A DNA stretch of 64,000 nt. It comes from Sporolactobacillus shoreae. Lineage in GTDB: Bacteria > Bacillota > Bacilli > Bacillales > Sporolactobacillaceae. The stretch lies in the NCBI RefSeq assembly GCF_004684935.1, contig NZ_SRJD01000007.1, forward strand, positions 62,001-126,000, written 5' to 3'. Under the pieces are notes generated by a model. That model made no database searches. It was not told where the DNA came from and saw only the letters and a program-made list of their open reading frames with translations. The stretch's first letter is position 1. Each line of letters starts with the position of its first letter. Shown one piece after another: positions 54,969 through 63,511 of the stretch. A program made the position numbers and the translations under genes.

Positions 54969-55049
54969 TTAATTACCACTTGATGCGATGGCCTTTTGGA
55001 CAGCGTCCAACCATTTTGTGAGACTCTTTTTCAGCGTTTTATTTTTCAT
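54969..55049 (-). CDS. 26-residue cationic amphipathic ORF overlapping the glucoamylase stop
   Basis: ATG lies inside the last codons of the GH15 gene in another frame. The product starts MKNKTLKKSLTKWL and ends KAIASSGN; net charge is about +5, and Leu6, Leu10, Trp13/Leu14, Val17 and Ile21 line one face of a predicted helix. It could be a coupled small peptide, or the displaced C-terminus of GH15: loss of one A from the AAAAA run before the GH15 stop would fuse the two. The ribosome site is weak. It lies before the shared terminator. Confidence 0.35.
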   Translation of the reverse strand: MKNKTLKKSLTKWLDAVQKAIASSGN

Positions 55050-57303
55050 CCACTTTTTTCTGCTGACCGTAATAATCATTAATGCCGAGAATGTATGACC
55101 CAGAACCAAATCCGCCCATCGGCACGGAGCCGGCATAGTCCTGCGTATTATAATCGAGCAGTTCAGGGATCAGGTCGTAGTTTGCCGATGCCTGGCTGGT
55201 CATCCAGTCAAGGAGTGTTTTGGCCTCTCCGTTCTGTCCCATTTTAGACAGCGCACCGGCAATTCTCAGATCAATGAATCCCCATTCTCTGGAATCATAG
55301 AGATCACCGTCCTGATCCCTCTTGAAACCCGGAGTGCTGCCCGTTGTAATATGCAGGTTCTGATTATAAGCCTGAATCATTCCGGAAGCCAGGTTCGATT
55401 TCGGATTAACGAGGCCGAAGTTGATCGCTTCCACCGTCGACCCGTCATTATAGTGCGCCGGATCGCTTTTCCTTTCCAGTGATGAGGCAATCGTCCGGTA
55501 CCCGCCGGCATTGACGACAAGATGATTCAGCACCGCGTCCTTGATCGAAGATGCCGCATTGTTGTACTTGTCCATTGACTTTTCTTCGCCCAGACGCTTG
55601 GCGAGATCTGCGGCAGACTTCAGCCCCTGATAAGCCGTGATATCGGTATAGGCAAATTGCTGCCGGGACGGCGCTGTGTTAAGGACACTGAACGGGGTCC
55701 AGTGCTCTTCCCAGATTGAGGAATCCGGCTGGATCAGTCCGTTTGACGGGTTGATCAGCTCAATCAGCAAATCCGCGTCCTGCCGGGTCAGCTTGTTCCA
55801 GTAATCCTTATTATTGGCGGTCAGAAAACTCGTGTCGCCCGTTGCTTTCACATATTGATCCACACTCCATAGGAACAGGCCCCATCCGTCGAACTCAATG
55901 TTTGGGCCATTGTTGTTCCAATCAGACTCTTCCGTACCATTTCCGTAATACCGGCAGACTGAGATCAGGTAATTATCACTCAGATGGACACCCAGCCCAT
56001 AGGTTGGAGCGCCTGTATCCGTGCTTTCAATAAAGTTTTTCTGATAATAGTTCGCTCCCGAGCCATCTTCAGCCTGTCTCATTTTCGCGTCAAACAGGAA
56101 TTTCAGTGCATCCCTTGCTTCCTGATAATGTCCGGACGCGATGAGGGCCTGAATCGAATAATTTCCATCGCGCGCCCAGGCGATACTCCATTCACCTGGA
56201 ATCAGACTGGCCAGAACCTGTCCATAACTCGGCCCTAATTCTCTGCTCTGGGACATTTTCAGAACTGCTGTTGATTGTCTGTAAACCTGCTGTTCCTGTG
56301 CTGTAAGACCCGCAGGCATTTTTTCCTTGCTATGCCAGTCCGCCCACCAATTTTCTTCCTGAGTCAGGAGTGCCTGCGGGCTGCTACCTAGAGCCGTGTC
56401 CGCGAGTGACTGGACATCACTGCTCAGATTGCTTTCATTGCCGTCTTCATTCAGCCCAATGACTACTCCGTACCACTTCGACTGGCCGGCTGCCAAGTCA
56501 TTGGTCCGGTTTTCAAAACCCGCGGAAATATCATTGCCCTCACTCACGACATGATCGTCCAGTTTTCCGTAATTTGCGGCGTCATACCAGGGGTTATTAT
56601 TCGTGTCGCCGCCGGACACTCCTGTTTCATGGTGCTCGCCTGAAAGATTCAGGTTTTTGTAGATGGCGATGCTGCCGTTTTTCCCGTTGTATTCCTTCAG
56701 ATAATCATTGCCCGCGTTGTAGGCTGTCTGCTCATTCGCGGTTCCGTAATCCGTTCCGAGATGCAGGTTCTGCGTTGAAAAAACAGACACCTTTTTATCG
56801 GCACCGCTGTTGTTGGTGACTTTCAGCAGCATGACCAGCAGACTGGATTTGTGCTGATTATTTCCCGAAAAAGGAGTGAAATAATAGCTGTCAAACTGCA
56901 AACTGCCATCATTCTGACTCGCGTTGATAATATTGGTACCGTTTACATATTTGGCCGAGTCAACAGCGACATTATTCAGCCAGGTCGCTTTTCCTCCGTC
57001 AACCCCATAACCGAAGTACGAATCCCACATAAAATTCGGTGTGGTACTATTTGCGTCGACGTGGCTGTAAATATGCCGCTGATAGCGGATCAGTTTCCCT
57101 TCTGCCGCGGAATAGATCGCCGCAGCAAGCCCATTGGATGTCGTCAGCTGATTCCAGGAATTATGGCCCGTATAAGCAGGGGCAGTTGTACTATTGCCGG
57201 TAGCTCGCGCCTTCAGCGGACTGACTCCCGTCAATGCCGTACAAACAATCAGGGACAATAGAATAATCAAAATCTGCTTCGATCTTCTGTTTAATAGACT
57301 CAT
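55039..57303 (-). CDS. Secreted GH15 glucan glucohydrolase (glucoamylase/glucodextranase type)
   Basis: Exo-acting enzyme releasing glucose from starch or other alpha-glucans outside the cell. A signal peptide of about 34 residues (basic start, hydrophobic core, cleavage after KARA) precedes an N-terminal beta-sandwich domain (about 40-310) and an (alpha/alpha)6 barrel with IAWARDGNYSIQALIASGHY, the catalytic Glu in PDSSIWEEHW and a second Glu in LIPELLDYN. The 754-residue length fits bacterial glucoamylases. GGAAGGGG is 8 nt before the ATG. The extreme C-terminus may be altered by a frameshift; see the adjacent small ORF. Confidence 0.92.
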   Translation of the reverse strand: MSLLNRRSKQILIILLSLIVCTALTGVSPLKARATGNSTTAPAYTGHNSWNQLTTSNGLAAAIYSAAEGKLIRYQRHIYSHVDANSTTPNFMWDSYFGYGVDGGKATWLNNVAVDSAKYVNGTNIINASQNDGSLQFDSYYFTPFSGNNQHKSSLLVMLLKVTNNSGADKKVSVFSTQNLHLGTDYGTANEQTAYNAGNDYLKEYNGKNGSIAIYKNLNLSGEHHETGVSGGDTNNNPWYDAANYGKLDDHVVSEGNDISAGFENRTNDLAAGQSKWYGVVIGLNEDGNESNLSSDVQSLADTALGSSPQALLTQEENWWADWHSKEKMPAGLTAQEQQVYRQSTAVLKMSQSRELGPSYGQVLASLIPGEWSIAWARDGNYSIQALIASGHYQEARDALKFLFDAKMRQAEDGSGANYYQKNFIESTDTGAPTYGLGVHLSDNYLISVCRYYGNGTEESDWNNNGPNIEFDGWGLFLWSVDQYVKATGDTSFLTANNKDYWNKLTRQDADLLIELINPSNGLIQPDSSIWEEHWTPFSVLNTAPSRQQFAYTDITAYQGLKSAADLAKRLGEEKSMDKYNNAASSIKDAVLNHLVVNAGGYRTIASSLERKSDPAHYNDGSTVEAINFGLVNPKSNLASGMIQAYNQNLHITTGSTPGFKRDQDGDLYDSREWGFIDLRIAGALSKMGQNGEAKTLLDWMTSQASANYDLIPELLDYNTQDYAGSVPMGGFGSGSYILGINDYYGQQKKVDEK

Positions 57304-57362
57304 CGGATATCCCCTTCCCTCTTTTATTCATCCTTCTGCCTGCAAATTACATGCCAGATCTT

Positions 57363-57573
57363 TGCACATTTTTTTGCACATTTTCCATTACTTTACTACT
57401 GAACATTCAGTCTTGTAATAGAAAAAGAGAAACTGCAAACAGTACTATAGTCAGATAAGAGAAAGGGGAAAGTTCGCGGATGTGTGCAAACAGGCGGGAC
57501 TTGTACCAATCAATGCACACTTAAGCTAGAAATGTGCACCATGAATGGTCGGAACTTCAAAAAAATGTACACC
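57363..57573. repeat. Cluster of AATGTGCA-type motifs upstream of the glucoamylase gene
   Basis: TGCACATT occurs at 57363 and 57375. Related words are GTGTGCA near 57483, AATGCACA at 57512, AATGTGCACC at 57531 and AATGTACACC at 57564. Spacing is irregular, and the motifs occur in both orientations across the non-coding 57304-57613 region that should hold the GH15 promoter. Confidence 0.45.
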
Positions 57574-57613
57574 TGTTATTTTTCAATTGATGAGTCAGGA
57601 AAGCATCAGATGT

Positions 57614-58573
57614 TTAATCTTTCCCTGCTTTAAGCTGCTTCGCCGCCTCTGCCAAATGCAGAAGGTCGACAAGCATCTCGTGGTTTTCCGCCTTCAGTTG
57701 ATGCTTTCTAGCCACTTTGACAATATAACCGTTTATATAGTCCACTTCGGTCGGCCGATTGTTGACCATATCCTGATACATAGATGGATGGTGGAGCGGA
57801 TTGACCTCTGAGCTTTCATGGTAAATGATTTCCGCCATTTCCTCACGGCTCTGCATGAACCGAACCCCATCCGCAAGACCCGCCGCGTAGCCTTCATCGA
57901 TCAGTCGGCGTGTTAAATCGGCCGCTCCGGAGTAAGCGACATACTCACCCATCGTGATATCCATCAACGTACAAAGCGTGTTGATGACCGAATTCATCAG
58001 CAGCTTGCCCCAGAGCGTGCCCAGATAATTGGTATGCAGCGTCGGATTCATGCCTGCTTTCTGAAATTCCTCCACAACCTGATGTGTGAACGCATCCGGC
58101 TTTTCCGTGACGTTAGCCAGATGGGTGTGGCCCGCCCCTTTGGCGCCCATAAAGTCCACTTTTCCAGGAGCATCCAGTACCGTCGCAATCAAAGCGATTC
58201 CGGCGATGATATGCTGATCCGGCACATATTTTTTTATGATATCGACCGATCCGATCCCGTTCTGATTAGTCAATACATATGTATTCTCACCGATAAAATG
58301 GTGGCACGCCTCCATCGCTTCCTCCGACTGCATCTGTTTGACAAACAAGATCGCCAGGTCAGGTGTCTGATGATACTCTGACGGAAGAAAAACATTTACA
58401 GGCACAAGATGCTGATTCTCGTGATCTCTTGAGACATAAACACCGCCCTGCTCTCTTATTGAGCGATAGCTCTGTTCCCACGGTTCAACAAAGTCGACAT
58501 TATTTCCTGCTTCCTGTAACAAAATGCCATAGCGGAGACCCATGGCTCCGGCGCCAATAACTGCAATTTTCAT
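57614..58573 (-). CDS. panE: 2-Dehydropantoate 2-reductase (ketopantoate reductase family)
   Basis: NADPH-dependent reductase of 319 residues with the N-terminal motif AVIGAGAMG, the NQNGIGSVD region, the catalytic Lys in GTLWGKLLMNSVINT and a C-terminal EVDYINGYIV/HQLKAENHEM segment. It supplies pantoate for coenzyme A, or reduces another 2-oxoacid, since several PanE paralogues act on branched substrates. GAGGGG lies 9 nt before ATG 58573; the 13-codon upstream extension has no site. It is divergent from the peptidase-like gene. Confidence 0.9.
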   Translation of the reverse strand: MKIAVIGAGAMGLRYGILLQEAGNNVDFVEPWEQSYRSIREQGGVYVSRDHENQHLVPVNVFLPSEYHQTPDLAILFVKQMQSEEAMEACHHFIGENTYVLTNQNGIGSVDIIKKYVPDQHIIAGIALIATVLDAPGKVDFMGAKGAGHTHLANVTEKPDAFTHQVVEEFQKAGMNPTLHTNYLGTLWGKLLMNSVINTLCTLMDITMGEYVAYSGAADLTRRLIDEGYAAGLADGVRFMQSREEMAEIIYHESSEVNPLHHPSMYQDMVNNRPTEVDYINGYIVKVARKHQLKAENHEMLVDLLHLAEAAKQLKAGKD

Positions 58574-58722
58574 AGATCTTATCCCCTCGCTCGTGTCTCT
58601 TCTTTCATTCAAAAATAGACCTTTTTACGCTGGAGTGCAATTACCCGACTCCATTCATTTTTTCTTATTTTCTAATAAGTGCTATCATTATGAAAAAGAA
58701 AAGTATGCTGAGGAGTTAAATC

Positions 58723-59634
58723 ATGGGTGGACAAACAAAAATATTAACTTTAAAAAATGGCTATCATTTATGGAGCCATCACGAAGGAAAAGGAAAAATA
58801 AAACTATTGTGCCTGCACGGCGGTCCGGGAATGACTCATGAATATTTTGACCACTATGCGGATTCACTGTCCGAATTAGGGGTAGAAGTCTATACATATG
58901 ATCAGCTGGGCTCCTATTTTTCAGATCAGCCAGATTTCACGAAAGTGGAAAATCAAAAACTTCTCACTATTGAACGTTACGTTGACGAAGTTGAAGAAGT
59001 GAGACAGCTGCTTGGGCTGGATGATTTTTATTTACTGGGTCATTCCTGGGGCGGGATACTGACTCAGGAATATGCTCTGAAGTACGGTAGTCATCTTAAA
59101 GGTGCCATTATCTCCAGCATGATTGACAGCATCGATGTTTATGAAAAATACAATGACAATCTGCGCATCAAAACGTTGGGCGCAGACGCTGTGTCCTTTA
59201 TGAAAGAGTGCGAGGATAAAGATGATTACAACAGTGCTCAGTATGCTGCATACGTGGATGAATTGAATGCCAATTATTTCTGCAGAATGAAGCCCGTTCC
59301 TTCATATATCCAGAAAATTCTGGGACACACCACGAATTCTGTATATAATTATTTTCAGGGCAATAACGAATTTATTATCACCGGTGCCCTCAAGGGATGG
59401 GACAGGCGCCAGGACGTTCATAAAATCACCGTTCCTGTGCTATTACTGTTCGGTGGTCATGAAACGATGCCTGTCAGCATTGCAGAAGAAATGAACCGGA
59501 AAATTCCGAATGCGCGGTTGCGGATCTGCCCGAACGGCGGCCACATGAACATGTTTGACGACAAAGACAATTACTTCAAGGCACTTTCTGAATTTTTGAA
59601 GGATGTTGCGTCGGATTCTTACATCCCAGACTGA
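58723..59634 (+). CDS. pip: Proline iminopeptidase-type alpha/beta hydrolase (S33)
   Basis: Cytosolic serine hydrolase of 303 residues. The oxyanion motif HGGPG (32-36), nucleophile Ser108 in GHSWGG and a C-terminal His in NGGHMNMF are those of prolyl aminopeptidases; some relatives act on amides or lactones. GAGGAG lies 8 nt before the ATG. It is first in a same-strand run with a two-component system, a transporter-like protein, an acetamidase/formamidase and an amino acid permease, so it may release the substrate or nitrogen source handled by the rest. Confidence 0.88.
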   Translation: MGGQTKILTLKNGYHLWSHHEGKGKIKLLCLHGGPGMTHEYFDHYADSLSELGVEVYTYDQLGSYFSDQPDFTKVENQKLLTIERYVDEVEEVRQLLGLDDFYLLGHSWGGILTQEYALKYGSHLKGAIISSMIDSIDVYEKYNDNLRIKTLGADAVSFMKECEDKDDYNSAQYAAYVDELNANYFCRMKPVPSYIQKILGHTTNSVYNYFQGNNEFIITGALKGWDRRQDVHKITVPVLLLFGGHETMPVSIAEEMNRKIPNARLRICPNGGHMNMFDDKDNYFKALSEFLKDVASDSYIPD

Positions 59635-59675
59635 TCCGAACCTTTCAGCCAAATTCCGATCTATCAGGAGGACAC

Positions 59676-60416
59676 ATGATGTTTTATGTATTCGAGGGCC
59701 TGGTTTTCAGCGGCGTGCTGATGAGTGTCCTTTCTTTTTTCCTCCTCGTTTCGCTACCTGTGTTCGAAAAAGAGATTGATATCCTTGAACTTGAAAATTC
59801 ACAAATTCAACTGCAGAACCGGCTTCAGGAGAGCGAGCTGCTGCAGCTAAGCCAGCAGATCCAGCCCCATTTCATGTTTAACACGCTGAACATCGTCCTT
59901 TCGCTCGCCCGCCTGAACAGGCAAAAGGATCTGGTCGAAAGCATTGAGAAATTTTCAATGTATCTGCGTTACAAATATACCGATAAAAAGGATCTCATTC
60001 CATTTAATGAAGAAATGGCGCAGGTGAAAAATTACCTGTACATTCAGCAGCTCCGGTTTGGCAAAAAACTGGACATTACGATTCAGACCGAAGAGATGGA
60101 TATGCCTGCCGGAATCCCGCCTTACACCCTGCAGATTCTGGTGGAAAATGCGTTCAAGCATGCGCTGGGGGAGAAGAAAGGGCAGAAAAAACTTCTGATT
60201 ATTTTTGAGCGGCTGGGCAATTGGGTGAAGCTGTACGTCATTGACAATGGAACAGAACCGCTGGATCTTCAGTCTTCACAGGGCATCGGTCTCGAAAATA
60301 TCCGCAAAAGGCTGAAACTGCTCTTCGATCTGTACACAGACATCAGCATCACAAAAAACAAAGAGCAGGAAACAGTTGTCCAGGTCGTCTGGCCGTATAT
60401 TACTCTGGAGGATTAA
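59676..60416 (+). CDS. LytS/YesM-type histidine kinase without sensor domain
   Basis: Kinase of 246 residues: one hydrophobic helix (about 6-29), a coiled-coil linker (31-60), then the His_kinase domain with His65 in QIQPHFMFNT and an ATPase domain with VENAFKHA and GIGLENIRKR. YesM-type kinases normally carry a large extracellular domain between two helices; here it is missing, so sensing must be indirect. AGGAGG lies 4 and 7 nt before adjacent ATG codons. The stop is 2 bp before the response regulator start. Confidence 0.9.
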   Translation: MMFYVFEGLVFSGVLMSVLSFFLLVSLPVFEKEIDILELENSQIQLQNRLQESELLQLSQQIQPHFMFNTLNIVLSLARLNRQKDLVESIEKFSMYLRYKYTDKKDLIPFNEEMAQVKNYLYIQQLRFGKKLDITIQTEEMDMPAGIPPYTLQILVENAFKHALGEKKGQKKLLIIFERLGNWVKLYVIDNGTEPLDLQSSQGIGLENIRKRLKLLFDLYTDISITKNKEQETVVQVVWPYITLED

Positions 60417-60418
60417 AA

Positions 60419-61132
60419 ATGAACGTATTAATGGTAGATGATGAATATCTGGAATTGGAACAGCTGACGCAGCTGATTTATAACCGTTACCCGCACTGGC
60501 ATCTGTTCGCCGCGGAAGACGGGGCTGAAGCACTGAAAATCGCCGCGGATCGGCCCGTTCACCTCGCCCTTATCGATATTCATCTGAGCGGCGAGTCTGG
60601 CCTGGATCTTGCCGAAAAGCTGCAGACCCTTTCAAAGGGCATCAAATTTGTGGTCATCACAGCCTATCAGGATTTTGAATATGCGAAAAGGGCGATCAAA
60701 CTGAATGCCATGGATTATATCGTCAAGCCCGTTATAGAGAAAGAGCTCTATGACGTGCTCGATCCGTTTGAAAAGAGAAGCGACACGCCTGCCGTAACTC
60801 CTGTGCTGCAGAAGGGGCTGCAATTTGTGCAGAAGCACTATGCCCGCAATATACATCTCCAGGATGTTGCTGACTCCGTTCACGTCTCATCGAATTATTT
60901 AAGTAAAAAATTCAATGATGAGCTCCATCTTTCTTATAATGACTATTTGTCCCGGGTGCGTATCAATCAGGCGAAAAATCTGATGATCGGCCACCCCGAA
61001 TACTCGCTGCAATTCATTTCCGACACGGTCGGATTTTCCAGCCAAAATTACTTCACGAATTCTTTCAAAAAGCACGAGAAAATGACGCCTTCACAATTCA
61101 AACGGGAAAAGTTCGGGACACAAGATGAATAA
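60419..61132 (+). CDS. YesN-type response regulator (REC plus AraC HTH)
   Basis: Receiver domain with VDDEY and phospho-accepting Asp53 (ALIDIHLSG), a shortened linker, and a C-terminal AraC-type double helix-turn-helix (LQDVADSVHVSSNYLSKKFN, LQFISDTVGFSSQNYFTNSFKKH). The 237-residue length is shorter than most YesN proteins because the middle domain is reduced. GGAGG lies 7 nt before the ATG. The last 8 nt overlap the next gene, so the kinase, regulator and transporter-like protein are made together. Confidence 0.9.
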   Translation: MNVLMVDDEYLELEQLTQLIYNRYPHWHLFAAEDGAEALKIAADRPVHLALIDIHLSGESGLDLAEKLQTLSKGIKFVVITAYQDFEYAKRAIKLNAMDYIVKPVIEKELYDVLDPFEKRSDTPAVTPVLQKGLQFVQKHYARNIHLQDVADSVHVSSNYLSKKFNDELHLSYNDYLSRVRINQAKNLMIGHPEYSLQFISDTVGFSSQNYFTNSFKKHEKMTPSQFKREKFGTQDE

Positions 61133-62501
61133 TAATGATCTGTTTTTACTCTACCTTCTTCTTTTGATTTTTGCCCTGCCCTTTCTGAACCGAAAAGAGT
61201 CGATTTCCGACTATGTAACGTGCCGGCCAAAGCTTGGCCTTAATGAAGGCACGCTGCTGCTGCTTTCCCACCTGCTCAAAGGTTTTATGATCTTAATCCT
61301 GTTTCAGTTCATCTCAGGCCGCAATTTATTTTGGGGCATCATTTTCAATCTCATCCTCTTTCCAGTGATCCTGCTTTTTGAAAAATGGATCCGTTCACTG
61401 ATGGCCGTCCATTTAAATACACCCAATCATACCTCCTTGACCTTTTTCAGGGAACGCAGCACACTTCATGCCTATCATTGCCTGCTCGCCATCATGGCAC
61501 TGGTCGCCTTTTTTGCTTTTACAGCTGAGATTACCTGGATGTCGCTGATCACCGCCAACATCTTTCATATTCCTCAACAGCTGGTTTGTGTGGCATTAGT
61601 CTATCTCATCTACGTCTATGCGGTTATTGGCGGATTCTCTGCGATTGCCAAAGCCAGCCGCCTGTTGATCGTTTTCGCGTTCGGGACCATTGCCTGTCTG
61701 CTGCTCTATATCTATCTGACAAATGGCATTAATACCGTCTATCAGAACTGGATGATGAAACAGCAACCGTTAAAGTTCAATTTCTTTTCAGACATTTTCG
61801 ATCAGGGTCTATGGTTCTTTATGATGATCTGCGTCTATTACGGCTACCTCCTGACCAACCTGTCCTTGTGGCATGTGAACTTCTCCCTTAGAGTAAACAG
61901 AATCAGAGCAATCTACAGAAACGCGATCTTCTGTTTTGCCTCTTTGATTATCACCCTGATGATGATCGGTATCTTTGCGCAGAGCATTGATACCAGCCGT
62001 ACCTCTTCACTAAATGGAATTTTTTACACTCTTTCCCGTTATTCTTTCTTTTTCACCCTATTGCTTACTGCTTCACTGCTTTGCATCGGCCTGATCAGTT
62101 CAATGGTCAGTCTGAAATCAATAATGGACGCCTTTCTGCTGTCTCTGCCTGACAGCGGAGACCATGACCGTCAATTTTTTAAAAATGTTTATCTAACCGC
62201 CCTCGGGCTGCTCTTAATCTTAAGCGTGATCCTGCAGCCTTCCTACTCAATCCTCATCTTGAGCGCGAAACTCTTTTCACTGCTGTGTGTTGTATCCATC
62301 CCGTGTTTTTCACTAATTATGATCTCTAGGGAAAAAGTCTCGTTGATCCGACTGCTGCCGGCCGGAGCCGGACTGGCAGTTGGACTGTATTTTTTTATCC
62401 TCAGCTTCCCGCTTCTTTCAGGCTTGTTCTGGGGACTGATCACAAGTTTATGCCTGCAGACCGTCCTGTGGCTATGTCATGTTTCCTTACAAAGAAGATA
62501 G
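61125..62501 (+). CDS. Divergent sodium:solute symporter-like membrane protein
   Basis: Polytopic protein of 458 residues with about twelve helices. Weak but ordered similarity to the SSS family is visible: LNRKESISDYVTC near the start (like the NR.....DY..A motif), IYVYAVIGGFSAIAKASRL (like the GG..AV..TD motif) and SLLCIGLISSMVSLKSIMDAFLLS (like the SS..S segment). The usual ion-site and TD residues are altered, so transport is doubtful. It overlaps the response regulator gene by 8 nt, suggesting a role as transporter-type sensor for the kinase. Confidence 0.6.
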   Translation: MNNNDLFLLYLLLLIFALPFLNRKESISDYVTCRPKLGLNEGTLLLLSHLLKGFMILILFQFISGRNLFWGIIFNLILFPVILLFEKWIRSLMAVHLNTPNHTSLTFFRERSTLHAYHCLLAIMALVAFFAFTAEITWMSLITANIFHIPQQLVCVALVYLIYVYAVIGGFSAIAKASRLLIVFAFGTIACLLLYIYLTNGINTVYQNWMMKQQPLKFNFFSDIFDQGLWFFMMICVYYGYLLTNLSLWHVNFSLRVNRIRAIYRNAIFCFASLIITLMMIGIFAQSIDTSRTSSLNGIFYTLSRYSFFFTLLLTASLLCIGLISSMVSLKSIMDAFLLSLPDSGDHDRQFFKNVYLTALGLLLILSVILQPSYSILILSAKLFSLLCVVSIPCFSLIMISREKVSLIRLLPAGAGLAVGLYFFILSFPLLSGLFWGLITSLCLQTVLWLCHVSLQRR

Positions 62502-62589
62502 ATTTTTATAAAAATTGAATATTATATTACAAATTTTTGAACATTGAAAACCTTATACTGAAGTTATCAACTGATGAGGAGGGTTATCG

Positions 62590-63492
62590 ATGACAACAAC
62601 GATCCAGCGGGAAAATCCGATTTATTTCTTCAGTAAGGATAACACCCCGGTCGCCCATGTGAATCCCGGAGAAGAAGTGATCATTGAAACGTATGATTGT
62701 TTTGAAGACCAGGTCAAATCAGAGGATACGGACTTCAATTCTGTCGATTGGGACAAAGTTAATCCCGCTACCGGTCCGCTGTACATAAATGGATCTGAGC
62801 CAGGAAGTACGCTGGTCGTCCATATAGACAAGATCACTGTTAAAAGCAAGGGGGTGCTGTCAACCGGCGAAAATCTGGGCACGATGGGACACCGATTGAA
62901 CGGACTGACGTTTAAAATAGCGCCTATTGAAGGGGAAAACGTAATTTTTAATGACAGGCTCAGGATCCCTTTCCGCAAAATGATTGGTGTGATCGGTGTC
63001 GCTCCAAAAGAAGGAGCCATTAATTGTGGAACGCCCGGGGAACATGGCGGAAATATGGACACCACACTGATTACCGAAGGTGCGACGCTGTATTTCCCCG
63101 TATTCCATAAGGGCGCTCTGTTCGGCCTTGGAGACATGCACGCTTCCATGGGTGACGGCGAAATCGGGGTTTCCGGCGTGGAAATTGCCGGATCGGCCAC
63201 CGTCCGGTTCGAAGTCAGGGACGACCTCAATCTTCACTTTCCATTGCTCTCCAACGATCAGGGGATCGCGATGATCGCCTCGGAAAGCACACTGGATCAA
63301 GCCGCCAAAAACAGCGTGGAAGAAATGATTGATTTTCTTTCTCCTTTTACAGATCTGGGTCTGGCTGATCTGACCATGCTGATGAGCGCCATCGGCAATG
63401 TCCAGGTTTCCCAGATTGTCGATCCAAAGCTGACCGCACGCTTCTTTGTACCAAGATGGTTTCTTAATGCATATGGCATTCATTCAATATAA
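62590..63492 (+). CDS. Acetamidase/formamidase, second copy
   Basis: FmdA/AmdA-family amidase of 300 residues: TGPLYINGSEPGSTLVVHI, HGGNMDTTLI, GDMHASMGDGEIG and PFRKMIGVIGVAP. It is clearly diverged from the copy at 32519-33427 and probably uses a different amide. GAGGAGGG lies 6 to 7 nt before the ATG. It is followed within 20 bp by a permease gene and preceded by the two-component system, so its expression may be induced through the AraC-type regulator. Confidence 0.92.
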   Translation: MTTTIQRENPIYFFSKDNTPVAHVNPGEEVIIETYDCFEDQVKSEDTDFNSVDWDKVNPATGPLYINGSEPGSTLVVHIDKITVKSKGVLSTGENLGTMGHRLNGLTFKIAPIEGENVIFNDRLRIPFRKMIGVIGVAPKEGAINCGTPGEHGGNMDTTLITEGATLYFPVFHKGALFGLGDMHASMGDGEIGVSGVEIAGSATVRFEVRDDLNLHFPLLSNDQGIAMIASESTLDQAAKNSVEEMIDFLSPFTDLGLADLTMLMSAIGNVQVSQIVDPKLTARFFVPRWFLNAYGIHSI

Positions 63493-63511
63493 CTTCTGAG
63501 GTGAGAAAATT

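Noticed and set aside
62622..63483. 202- and 207-codon ORFs antisense to the second FmdA gene
   Set aside because: Shadow frames of a well-supported coding sequence; no initiation signals.
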